Origin: Streptosporangiaceae bacterium
Lineage (GTDB): Bacteria; Actinomycetota; Actinomycetes; Streptosporangiales; Streptosporangiaceae
NCBI GenBank assembly: GCA_030045175.1
Contig: JASIBM010000184.1
Coordinates: 1-17,088 of the forward strand
Length of the DNA stretch: 17,088 nucleotides
Reading direction: 5' to 3'
In this document: positions 5,682 to 12,270 of the stretch, piece by piece
Layout of the letters: each line of letters starts with the position of its first letter
How positions within the stretch are numbered: the stretch's first letter is position 1
The notes under the pieces: model-generated
Told to the model about the DNA's origin: nothing
The model's input: the letters and a program-made list of their open reading frames with translations, nothing else
Databases searched by the model: none
Program-made: the position numbers and the translations under genes

Positions 5682-7946
5682 TTACGCCCGTCCGAGCGAG
5701 TCGAGCGCAGTTATGGCGTCGGCAAGCAGGTCTTCGCCATCCTCAAGGCCAACGGAGAACCTGACAGAGCCCGGGTCGATCCCTCCCGCCGACATTGCCG
5801 CCGGGTCCATCTGGCGGTGTGTCGTCGATGCCACGTGGCTGACCTTTGTGTGGGTCCCGCCCAGCGAGGTCCCCACGCGCGCTAGCCGCAGCCGGTCCGC
5901 GAAGGCGAGGCCCGCGTCGTAGCCACCGTAAGGTGCGACGGTGACGATCGCGCCGAACCTCGTGCCCTCCGGGCCGGCGTCGAACTGGCGCCTGGCAAGC
6001 TCGTGACCTGGGTGTGCTGTCAAGCCGGGGTAGTACACCGTGCGGACGGCCGGGTGCCTGGCCAGCCCGGCGGCGACGACCTGCGCCGTGGCGCACTGGC
6101 GGCGCACCCGAAGCGGCAGCGTTTCAAGGCCGCGGCGCATCAGGTACGCGTCGTCGGCCGCCAGCGAGCCCCCCGTGTCGATCCTGAGCCGCCGGATCAC
6201 CTTGATCAGTTCCGGGTGCCCGATCACGACGCCGCCGGTCACGTCGGAGTGGCCGCAGAAGTACTTGGTGGCTGAGTGCAAGACTAGGTCCGCCCCGTGC
6301 TCGAGAGGCCGGCAGATCACGGGTGGAGCGAGCGTTGAGTCGACGACGAACAGCGCGCCTGCGTCGTGGGCGATGCGGGCCAGGCCAGCTAGGTCCGCCA
6401 CCGCGCACGTGGGATTGGCCAGGGTTTCCGCGTAGAGGATCGAGGTACCTGGGCGCACCACGGCTCGGACCTGGCTCAGGTCGGTCATGTCAACGAAGTC
6501 GGTCTGGACGCCGAAGTTCGCTGCCACGTTGCGTAGGAAGCCGTAGCTGCCGCCGTACACCGTGAACGGCGCGACTACGTGCGCGCCTGCGCGTGTGAAC
6601 GCCCAGAACGCCGTCGAGATCGCGGCCATGCCGGAAGCGAACGCTTGGGCCGCGACCTGGTAGCTAAGGTTGACGCCCTCAAGGGCGGCGACTGCCGTGC
6701 AGAAAGCCTCGACCGTTGGGTTGTCGATCCTGCTGTAGCTGAACCCTGTGGTGGCGTCACCGAGCACGGCGGCGTACTCCGCGCTCGAGCTGAAGTTGAA
6801 TGCCGCCGTGCGGTAGATCGGCGGGGCGACAGGCTGCTGGGCGGGGGTCGGTGGCAACGGCAGGTGCACGGCTCGGGTGTTCTCGCCAGGACGTCGCTGA
6901 TCGGCGGCCCGCGTGAGGTCCGCCAGGACTGGCTCGGAGCGTACGAGGTCGCCGCGCGTCGGTGCGGTGTGCGTCGGTGCGGCGTAAGGCGCGGGCTCTG
7001 CCGCACGTGGTGGGACCGATGACGCGGGCGCTTCGATTGCAAGCGGCGGGCCGGGGAGGCTGGTCATGAGCCTGGGGTCGGTGGTGGGCCTGGGGTCGGC
7101 GAGCCTGGGGTCGCCAGGGAGCAGGTTGGCCGTGAGCCTGGGGTCGGCGAGGGGTGGGTTGGCTGTGAGCCGGGGGTCGGTGGTCATGCGGGGGTCGGTG
7201 GTGGGCCTGGGGTCGGCGAGCCTGGGGTCGGCAGGGAGCAGGTTGGCCGCGAGCCTAGGGTCGGGCGCGGGCCTGGGAGCCGCCTGTAGCGCGTCGCCAG
7301 CGCGCGGAGCGCCTGGCCGCGGATCACCGCGCAGCCGTGGGTCACTGGGCAGCCGTGGGTCACTGGGCAGCCGTGGGTCACTGCGCAGCCGTGGGTCAGT
7401 GCGCAGCCGTGGGTCAGTGCGCAGCCGTGGGTCACTGCGCTGGCGGGTGGTCTCCTGTCCTGGATCGCTGCGCCGGCGGTCCGCAGGCCGCTGATCCATC
7501 CACGGGCCCACCAGTCGCTGACCAGCGAAGCCCTGCTCATCGGCCCGCCGATCAGGCGGCGGCTCGTGGTGCGCGGGACCGGCGTATGCCCGGCCACCGC
7601 CGAGCTCCGGGTCGTCCGGGTACGCCCGGTCACCGCTGAGCTCACGATCACCCGGGTACTCCCGGTCACCGCTGAACGCCCTCTCATCCGGATACGACGT
7701 GCCGCCGCTGAATGCCGCCTGGTCTGGGTATGCACGATCGTCGCGTGGCCTGTCAGCTCGCCGTCGTTGTGATCGCCCGTCGTCTGCGCGCTGATCCGGC
7801 GGCCCGTAATCAGAGCGGGGATCGGCTGGTGGCTGACGGCCAGCCGAACGCGCCTGGCCCTGGTACCTTCGGCGGTCGCCGGTGTCGCGTGGATCGCGGG
7901 TGTCCCAGCGATCCTGCGGCGCGCGCGGCGATTTGTCAGAGGCCAT
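5682..7946 (-). CDS. PLP-dependent trans-sulfuration enzyme (Cys/Met metabolism family) with a 355-residue repeat-rich N-terminal extension
   Basis: Residues 356-754 are a full Cys/Met-metabolism PLP enzyme: YSRIDNPT (404-411, Tyr/Arg for the PLP phosphate), FASGMAAIS (436-444), VYGG (463-466, catalytic Tyr464), DSTLAPP (536-542), SATKYFCGHSDVTGG with PLP lysine 561, SLGGTHTKVSHVASTTH (694-710) and RFSVGLED (729-736). YGG in place of YGC argues against methionine gamma-lyase. His699 lies where gamma-synthases and lyases usually have Glu, and the flanking HVASTTH recalls homoserine sulfhydrylases, so the exact reaction is open. Residues 1-355 are low-complexity (Asp, Arg, Pro, Tyr, Gly) and built of tandem repeats, probably disordered. 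The ATG at 7946 overlaps the gpsA stop by 11 bp, which supports this start, but no good ribosome binding site is seen. An internal start (Met294 or GTG Val360) would give a normal-length enzyme and cannot be excluded. Confidence 0.85.
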   Translation of the reverse strand: MASDKSPRAPQDRWDTRDPRDTGDRRRYQGQARSAGRQPPADPRSDYGPPDQRADDGRSQRRRADRPRDDRAYPDQAAFSGGTSYPDERAFSGDREYPGDRELSGDRAYPDDPELGGGRAYAGPAHHEPPPDRRADEQGFAGQRLVGPWMDQRPADRRRSDPGQETTRQRSDPRLRTDPRLRTDPRLRSDPRLPSDPRLPSDPRLRGDPRPGAPRAGDALQAAPRPAPDPRLAANLLPADPRLADPRPTTDPRMTTDPRLTANPPLADPRLTANLLPGDPRLADPRPTTDPRLMTSLPGPPLAIEAPASSVPPRAAEPAPYAAPTHTAPTRGDLVRSEPVLADLTRAADQRRPGENTRAVHLPLPPTPAQQPVAPPIYRTAAFNFSSSAEYAAVLGDATTGFSYSRIDNPTVEAFCTAVAALEGVNLSYQVAAQAFASGMAAISTAFWAFTRAGAHVVAPFTVYGGSYGFLRNVAANFGVQTDFVDMTDLSQVRAVVRPGTSILYAETLANPTCAVADLAGLARIAHDAGALFVVDSTLAPPVICRPLEHGADLVLHSATKYFCGHSDVTGGVVIGHPELIKVIRRLRIDTGGSLAADDAYLMRRGLETLPLRVRRQCATAQVVAAGLARHPAVRTVYYPGLTAHPGHELARRQFDAGPEGTRFGAIVTVAPYGGYDAGLAFADRLRLARVGTSLGGTHTKVSHVASTTHRQMDPAAMSAGGIDPGSVRFSVGLEDGEDLLADAITALDSLGRA
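7071..7262 (-). repeat. 117-bp period duplication in the PLP enzyme extension
   Basis: Nucleotides 7188-7262 and 7071-7145 encode nearly the same 25 residues (229-253 and 268-292; shared core LLPxDPRLADPRPTTDPR) with a 39-residue (117-bp) offset. The space between is filled with further DPRL/ADPR variants. The period is a multiple of three, so the frame is kept. Confidence 0.85.
7329..7436 (-). repeat. 18-bp tandem array encoding (S/T)DPRL(R/P)
   Basis: Six 18-bp units, nearly identical on DNA (plus-strand unit GCAGCCGTGGGTCACTGG with changes at two positions), encode the hexapeptides SDPRLR, TDPRLR, TDPRLR, SDPRLP, SDPRLP, SDPRLR (residues 171-206), followed by a decayed GDPRPG. The high DNA identity suggests recent slippage or strong homogenisation. 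Confidence 0.9.
7593..7736 (-). repeat. Degenerate 36-bp repeats encoding a 12-residue unit
   Basis: Four 12-residue units at residues 71-118: RAYPDQAAFSGG, TSYPDERAFSGD, REYPGDRELSGD and RAYPDDPELGGG, followed by a partial RAYAGP. The pattern is (R/T)xYPxxxxxSGD. The units are old and diverged at DNA level, unlike the 18-bp array. Confidence 0.75.
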
Positions 7947-8940
7947 AACGCTCAGGTTTCGCTGAACGGCTCGCGAGCATCAGCGCAGCCTCGCCGACGT
8001 CCAGTCCTTCGTGGACGACCGCCACGACCACCTCCGTGATGGGCATCTCGACGCAGTGGGCCGCAGCCAGTTCAAGGACTGATTTCGATGACGGAACACC
8101 CTCAGCTACCTGGGTCGTGTTCGCGATGATGTCGGCCAGCGGTATGCGACGGCCGAGCTTCTCCCCGAACGTCCTGTTGCGGGACAGGGGCGAGGAGCAC
8201 GTCGCCACCAAGTCGCCCATGCCGGCCAACCCGGCGAAGGTGTGCGGGTCGGCGCCGAGCGCGGCGCCGAGTCGCTCGATCTCTGCCAGCCCACGGGTGA
8301 TCAGCATGGCCTTGGTGTTGTCACCGAGACCCATTCCGACCGCGATCCCGACCGCCAGCGCGATCGGGTTCTTGGCCGCGCCGCCGAGCTCGCAGCCGAT
8401 CACGTCGGGATTGGTGTAGGGGCGGAAATAGCCGGTGTGGCAAGCCTTTTGCAAGTGCGTGGCCGCCTGCTCGTCGGCGCACGCCACCACGGTGGCCGCG
8501 TACTGGCGCTCGGCGATCTCGTGCGCCAGGTTTGGCCCCGTGATGACCGCGATCTGCTCGGCGGGCCAGCCGGCCACGTCGGCTATGACCTCGCTCATTC
8601 GCTTGCCTGTGTCGAGTTCGATGCCCTTCATCAGGCTGACCATCAGCGCGCCAGGGGGAATCAGGCCGGTCCAGCGGACCAGGTTCTGCCTCAGCGTCTG
8701 GGATGGCACGGCGAGCACGACTAGGTCGGCCTCGGCGACCGCCTCGGCCGGGTCGGCGGTTGCCCGCAGCGAGGCCGGCAGCGTGATGTCAGGCAGGTAC
8801 GCCTGATTGCACCTGGTCGAGTTGATCAGGTCGGCGACCTCGGGCCTGCGACACCACAGCACGACAGGCGTCCCGGCGTCGCATAGCACCTGGGCGAAGA
8901 TCGTTCCCCAGGAGCCGCCGCCCATCACGGCCGCGATCAC
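7936..8940 (-). CDS. gpsA: Glycerol-3-phosphate dehydrogenase [NAD(P)+]
   Basis: Reduces dihydroxyacetone phosphate to sn-glycerol 3-phosphate, the backbone of phospholipids, in the cytoplasm. The 334 residues match the family length. Visible are the Rossmann motif GGGSWGT (7-13), SLMKGIE (102-108), GPNLAHEIA (135-143), the catalytic lysine in GGAAKNPIALAVGIAVGMGLGDN (186-208, Lys190), TKAMLITRGLAEI (209-221) and AGMGDLVATCSSPLSRNRTFG. It ends KPERYGL. The start is GTG (8940-8938), overlapping the plsC stop as GTGA, so the two genes are translationally coupled. It supplies glycerol 3-phosphate to the acylation pathway in which the PlsC-like neighbour acts. The 3' end overlaps the start of the PLP enzyme by 11 bp. 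Confidence 0.97.
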   Translation of the reverse strand: MIAAVMGGGSWGTIFAQVLCDAGTPVVLWCRRPEVADLINSTRCNQAYLPDITLPASLRATADPAEAVAEADLVVLAVPSQTLRQNLVRWTGLIPPGALMVSLMKGIELDTGKRMSEVIADVAGWPAEQIAVITGPNLAHEIAERQYAATVVACADEQAATHLQKACHTGYFRPYTNPDVIGCELGGAAKNPIALAVGIAVGMGLGDNTKAMLITRGLAEIERLGAALGADPHTFAGLAGMGDLVATCSSPLSRNRTFGEKLGRRIPLADIIANTTQVAEGVPSSKSVLELAAAHCVEMPITEVVVAVVHEGLDVGEAALMLASRSAKPERYGL

Positions 8941-9881
8941 GGTTCTGGCACCTCGGTGGGCGGGTCGCTCGCCACCGCCGAGGCGGCGGGCTCGTCGCCG
9001 TCGGGCGCGGAGGTGGCACGGGCCGAACCGGCCGGCGGCGAGGAGACGGTGACCGGGGATGAAGGCTCCGCCTCCGAGTCGCTCACCGACGCGTCGCTCA
9101 CAGCCGATGCGGCAGCCGCCTGCTCCGTGGCGAGCAGCCGCAGTTCGGCCCGTTCCTTCCGCCTCTCGATCGCCGGATGGTACGGCTTGGCCGGGGGGTC
9201 TTCCCCCCGAAGCCCGCTGAGCAGGCCCGTCACGTCGGCCATGATCTTGTCGGTGGCGGCGCGCATGACCTTGGTGTCGATCGGCAGGCCGGCGAACTCG
9301 GAGAGGTCGACCGGCGGCCCTGCGATCACGCGCACGGTCTTGCGCGGCAGCACGTGCGGCTTGGCGGTCCCGTACGGGAGGACGTTCTGCGCGCCCCAGT
9401 GCGCGACGGGAATCACCGGGGCGCCGGTCGCCAGCGCGAGCCTGGCGACACCCGTCTTAGCCACCATGGGCCACAACGCGGGATCGCGCGTGACCGTCGA
9501 CTCCGGGTAAAACAGGACGCACGCGCCGTCCTTGACGCCCTGCTCGGCATCGCGCAGCACTAGCGCCGCGTCCGCCTGGCCGCGATAGACGGGAAGCTGG
9601 CCGAGCTTGGCCAGGATCGGGCCGAGAATCTTGATCTTGAAAAGGCTCGACTTGGCGAGGAACACGGGGTAGCGGCCGGCCTGGTCGCAAAAGAGCGCGA
9701 CCGCGAGCACGTCGGCGTACGAAAGGTGATTCGCCGCGACGATCACCCCGCCCTCGGCCGGGAAGTTCTCCTGGCCCTGCCAGTCGTGCTTCATCAGCGC
9801 ACGGATGGTTGGCCGCAGGATTACCTTCGAAATCCCGCGCCACACGGTGGAGTAGCTGCCGTCTGGGCGCTTCTTGCTCAT
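8937..9881 (-). CDS. plsC: Lysophospholipid acyltransferase (1-acylglycerol-3-phosphate acyltransferase, PlsC-like)
   Basis: Transfers an acyl chain to lysophosphatidic acid or a related acceptor at the membrane. In the 314 residues the acyltransferase motifs are clear: NHLSYAD (51-57; His52 and Asp57 of the HX4D pair), PVYRG (97-101), YPESTVTRDPALWPMVAKTG (125-144, in place of the common FPEGT) and APVIPVAHWGAQ (154-165). From about residue 235 the protein becomes an Ala/Ser/Pro/Glu-rich tail of about 75 residues, probably disordered. I chose ATG 9881 over GTG 9899 because GGGAGAGAG (9887-9895) is well placed and the extra six residues overlap that site. It is first in the plsC-gpsA-PLP enzyme-ddl operon and lies 75 bp from the divergent cofC, so the two promoters must be close or overlapping. 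Confidence 0.92.
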   Translation of the reverse strand: MSKKRPDGSYSTVWRGISKVILRPTIRALMKHDWQGQENFPAEGGVIVAANHLSYADVLAVALFCDQAGRYPVFLAKSSLFKIKILGPILAKLGQLPVYRGQADAALVLRDAEQGVKDGACVLFYPESTVTRDPALWPMVAKTGVARLALATGAPVIPVAHWGAQNVLPYGTAKPHVLPRKTVRVIAGPPVDLSEFAGLPIDTKVMRAATDKIMADVTGLLSGLRGEDPPAKPYHPAIERRKERAELRLLATEQAAAASAVSDASVSDSEAEPSSPVTVSSPPAGSARATSAPDGDEPAASAVASDPPTEVPEP

Positions 9882-9956
9882 TCCCGCTCTCTCCCGCACC
9901 TCATGGTGCCAGTCTTCCCGCTTGCGCGCAGGCGAGTCGAGGCAGGATCGGATGCT

Positions 9957-10646
9957 ATGGCATCCGAAACCGCCCCGGCCCAGCCAGCGAGGTTCTCGCC
10001 GCCACCGATCGCGCCGCTACCGGCCTGGTCCGTGGTGATTCCCGTCAAGGTACTTGCTCAGGCCAAGTCCCGGCTGGCAGTGCTGCCAGCCAAGCAGCGC
10101 AAGGAACTCGCGCTCGCCATGGCGGCCGACACCGTGGCGGCGGCGGTCACCTGCCGGCTAGTCGGGCCGGTGATCGTGGTCAGCGATGATCCAGTGGTGC
10201 GGTCGGAGCTGACCACGCTCGGCGCAGTGGTGATCGATGACAGCCCGGCCGGCGGGCTCAACCAGGCCCTGATCGCGGGCGCGGAGCACGCCGTGGCCCG
10301 CTGGCCCGGCTTCGGCCGGGCGGCGCTGACGGCCGACCTGCCGGCGTTGTCAGCATCGGATCTCGATGCGGCACTCACCGAGGCGGCATTTGTAACGCAA
10401 GGCTTCGTAGCCGATGCCGCCCGCTCGGGCACGACGCTGTACACGGCGAGACCAGGAGCCGCGTTCTCGCCCAGGTTTGGCCCCCGGTCCCGGGAGCGTC
10501 ACCGCAAGGCCGGAGCCACCGAGCTGGACCCGCCCGGCATCGACGGGCTGCGAACCGACGTGGACACCCTTGATGACCTCCGCCTGGCAGCAGCCATTGG
10601 GCTCGGTCGCCGGTCGGCTGCTATATATGGACGATCGGGCAGGTGA
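9957..10646 (+). CDS. cofC: 2-phospho-L-lactate (or phosphoenolpyruvate) guanylyltransferase, coenzyme F420 synthesis
   Basis: CofC/FbiD makes the GDP-activated three-carbon unit used to start the side chain of deazaflavin cofactor F420. In mycobacteria the substrate is reported to be phosphoenolpyruvate. In 229 residues one sees WSVVIPVKVLAQAKSRLA (24-41), VVSDDP (74-79), the GGLNQAL loop (99-105), ALTADLPALSASDLDAAL (123-140), RFGPRSRERH (173-182) and DVDTLDDL (201-208), which make up the nucleotidyltransferase fold of this family. The frame is open further upstream, but ATG 9957 gives a short leader and has AGGA 9 bases before it. An ATG at 9903 in the same frame is an alternative. The last 26 bp overlap the 3' end of the convergent Lrp-like gene. 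It is the only F420 gene in the window. Confidence 0.92.
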   Translation: MASETAPAQPARFSPPPIAPLPAWSVVIPVKVLAQAKSRLAVLPAKQRKELALAMAADTVAAAVTCRLVGPVIVVSDDPVVRSELTTLGAVVIDDSPAGGLNQALIAGAEHAVARWPGFGRAALTADLPALSASDLDAALTEAAFVTQGFVADAARSGTTLYTARPGAAFSPRFGPRSRERHRKAGATELDPPGIDGLRTDVDTLDDLRLAAAIGLGRRSAAIYGRSGR

Positions 10647-10854
10647 GCGTCCTGGTGATGCCAGGTACGCCCTGGATCTGGGCAACGACGAGCCTGCCAA
10701 GGTCATCCACGTTATCGGCCTCGGCGCGGACGATGACGTCGTAGGGCCCGGTCACGTCATCGGCCTGGTTCACGCCAGTGATCGACCCGATCGCCATCGC
10801 CACGTCGGCGGCCTTTCCGACCTCCGTCTGGACGAGTATGTAAGCCTGGACCAT
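10621..10854 (-). CDS. Lrp/AsnC ligand-binding domain protein (no DNA-binding domain)
   Basis: A 77-residue stand-alone RAM (regulation of amino acid metabolism) domain, the effector-binding half of Lrp/AsnC regulators. It begins MVQAYILVQTEVGKAADVA and continues with TGPYDVIVRAEADNVDDLGR and VPGITRTLTCPIVHI, the typical beta-alpha-beta-beta-alpha-beta pattern of the domain. There is no room for a helix-turn-helix: the frame is open further back, but GGGAGG lies 6 bases before the ATG at 10854 and homology starts there. Such proteins form ring-like oligomers and may bind amino acids or pair with full-length regulators; the role here is unknown. It is divergent from thiL and overlaps cofC by 26 bp. 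On its own strand TACGGT (10892-10897) and TTGCTC (10916-10921), 18 bp apart, are a weak promoter candidate. Confidence 0.9.
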   Translation of the reverse strand: MVQAYILVQTEVGKAADVAMAIGSITGVNQADDVTGPYDVIVRAEADNVDDLGRLVVAQIQGVPGITRTLTCPIVHI

Positions 10855-10949
10855 GTCGCCCTCCCGGTCGTCGCCTGATGATCGCCACGCTACCGTAGGC
10901 CGCGTCCGCCCGGTGGAGCAAGTAGGCGAGCGCGATTCAAGCCGAATGC

Positions 10950-10986
10950 GAAGGCGGCGCCTCAAAGGCGCCCGGAGGCGAGCGGG
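10950..10986 (+). repeat. 37-bp dispersed intergenic repeat, copy 1 (thiL leader)
   Basis: This segment is identical over 37 bp to 17003-17039. It begins GAAGGCGGCGCCTCAAAGGC and ends GGAGGCGAGCGGG. Inside is GGCGCC-TCAAA-GGCGCC, a 6-bp stem with a 5-base loop. The copy ends 12 bp before the thiL Shine-Dalgarno. A similar AGCCGAA precedes both copies; this copy carries a few extra bases (TGC) at that point. Confidence 0.9.
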
Positions 10987-11010
10987 AACGAGCGGGAAAG
11001 GGAGTAAATC

Positions 11011-12075
11011 ATCACGATCGCTGAGCTTGGTGAGTTCGGCCTGATCGCGGCCATCGCCGCAGAGCTGCGGTCTGGCCCAGGGGTTGTCGTCGGGTTGGGC
11101 GACGACGCGGCCGTGCTGCATGCCCCTGACGGGCGGGTAGTCGCCACGACCGACCTGCTCATCGAGGGCCGGCACTTCCGCCGCGACTGGTCGTCGGCCG
11201 CTGACATCGGCCATCGCGCGGCGGCGCGGAACCTCGCCGACGTCGCCGCGATGGGAGCGGTCCCCGCCGCGCTGCTCGTCGGCTTCGCTGGTCCTGGTGA
11301 CACCGACGTCGACTGGGTGCTCGAGCTGGTCAGGGGTATCGCCGCGGAAGGCGCGGCCGCAGGAGCGAGCGTCGTCGGCGGCGACACGAGCAGCGCGGAT
11401 ACGGTCCTGCTGGCCGTCACGGCCCTGGGGGACCTGGCTGGCCTCGACCCGGTTACCAGGAGCGGCGCGAGGCCCGGTGACGTCGTGGCGCTGGCAGGTA
11501 CGCTCGGCGCGGCGGCGGCCGGCCTGGCGTTGCTGATGGCAGGCGCGCAGGTCCAGGCCGATTCCGCGCTGGCTGAGCCGATCGCGGCAGATCCTGCCAT
11601 GCCTGCGCCGCTGCGCGCGGATTCCGCACTGCCTGAGCTTGTTCAGGCGTACCGCCGTCCGCGCCCGCCATACGACGCCGGGCCGCAGGCCGCCGCGCTC
11701 GGCGCGTCATCGATGATCGACATCAGCGATGGGCTGATAGCCGACCTCGGTCATGTCGCCGCCGCCAGTGGCGTGCAGCTTGAGCTCTGGCCAGCCGAGC
11801 TCGCGGCCGAGGCGGTAGCCCCGGCCGGCGCGCTGGCTGCCGCTGCGGCCGTGCTCGGCGCGCCCGACTGGCTGCGATGGGTGCTGACCGGCGGCGACGA
11901 TCACGCGCTCGTGGCGACTTTTAGCCCCGGCGTCGCGTTGCCTGAGCGCTGGACTGTCATCGGCGAGGTCACGCGCGGGCACGGCATTCTGGTGGGTGGC
12001 CGACGCTGGAGCGGCCCGGGCGGCTGGGATCACTTCCGTGGCAGCGATGCCGACGGCGCTCAGGCCATAGGCTAG
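11011..12075 (+). CDS. thiL: Thiamine-monophosphate kinase (probable non-standard ATC start)
   Basis: Phosphorylates thiamine monophosphate to the active cofactor thiamine diphosphate. Motifs numbered from ATC 11011: LGEFGLIAAI (6-15), metal-binding GDDAAVL (30-36), TTDLLIEGRHFRRDW, NLADVAAMGA, VVGGDTSS, DISDGLIADLGHVA and GGDDHAL. The conserved N-terminus LGEFGLI is in frame, but between the in-frame TAA (11005) and 11095 there is no ATG, GTG or TTG. AAGGGAG (10998-11004) is 6 bases before ATC 11011 (3 before ATC 11008), so an ATC start is the best reading. TTG 11095 would delete about 28 conserved residues and begin at GDD. At 354 residues it is longer than usual, partly from a 30-residue tandem repeat at 11557-11646. 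A sequencing error at the start cannot be excluded. Confidence 0.9.
   Translation: MTIAELGEFGLIAAIAAELRSGPGVVVGLGDDAAVLHAPDGRVVATTDLLIEGRHFRRDWSSAADIGHRAAARNLADVAAMGAVPAALLVGFAGPGDTDVDWVLELVRGIAAEGAAAGASVVGGDTSSADTVLLAVTALGDLAGLDPVTRSGARPGDVVALAGTLGAAAAGLALLMAGAQVQADSALAEPIAADPAMPAPLRADSALPELVQAYRRPRPPYDAGPQAAALGASSMIDISDGLIADLGHVAAASGVQLELWPAELAAEAVAPAGALAAAAAVLGAPDWLRWVLTGGDDHALVATFSPGVALPERWTVIGEVTRGHGILVGGRRWSGPGGWDHFRGSDADGAQAIG
11557..11646 (+). repeat. 30-bp in-frame tandem repeat inside thiL
   Basis: Three 10-residue units: ADSALAEPIA, ADPAMPAPLR and ADSALPELVQ (30 bp each). Units 1 and 3 share an 18-base core with two differences, exactly 60 bp apart. The repeat lies before RRPRPPYDAG, where other ThiL proteins have only a short connection. 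The frame is kept. Confidence 0.7.
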
Positions 12076-12081
12076 GTAGCC

Positions 12082-12270
12082 ATGAGCGAGCCGAATGGGC
12101 GTCGCGACGCCGTGGGCGAGCACGACACGCGGCTTGGGCCTGTCGCCCACGCACAGCGTGGGGTCCCTGCTGTCGTCACAGCAGCAGTAAGGGCACCACG
12201 TTGTGGCCAGGAACGGACTTTCCGGCCGTTCCTGCTGGCGCCCAGGAGCCGGGCGGGAGCTTCCGCATGA
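12082..12270 (+). CDS. Possible small coupled ORF between thiL and thiD
   Basis: ATG 12082 starts 6 bp after the thiL stop and the 62-codon frame ends in TGA 12268-12270, overlapping the thiD ATG as ATGA, the geometry of a translationally coupled gene. Against it: the peptide (MSEPNGRRDAVGEHDTRLG...) shows no domain, its composition looks like random high-GC translation, the ribosome binding site is poor (AGGTAGCC), and three hairpins and a repeat-like GAGCGAGCCGAA (12084-12095) lie in the same stretch. I cannot tell a real small gene from non-coding leader. Confidence 0.22.
   Translation: MSEPNGRRDAVGEHDTRLGPVAHAQRGVPAVVTAAVRAPRCGQERTFRPFLLAPRSRAGASA
12111..12234 (+). promoter_or_regulatory. 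Three consecutive hairpins in the thiL-thiD gap
   Basis: Stem 1: CGTGGGCGA (12111-12119) with TCGCCCACG (12143-12151). Stem 2: CTGCTGT (12167-12173) with ACAGCAG (12178-12184), 4-base loop. Stem 3: CAGGAACGG (12208-12216) with CCGTTCCTG (12226-12234), ending 32 bases before the thiD start. All arms are perfect. They may end the thiL transcript or shape the thiD leader. I do not see the conserved sequence blocks of a TPP riboswitch here. Confidence 0.4.

Noticed and set aside
7329..7436. CRISPR-like array
   Set aside because: The 18-bp units are directly adjacent with no spacers, and they lie inside a coding frame.
7066..7494. Gly/Ser-repeat frame on the plus strand opposite the PLP-enzyme extension
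   Set aside because: Its regularity is the mirror of the tandem repeats. The minus-strand frame joins a real enzyme and overlaps gpsA, so it is the better reading.
12076..12266. TPP riboswitch before thiD
   Set aside because: The conserved TPP-aptamer sequence blocks were not found here or in the thiL leader (10855-11010).
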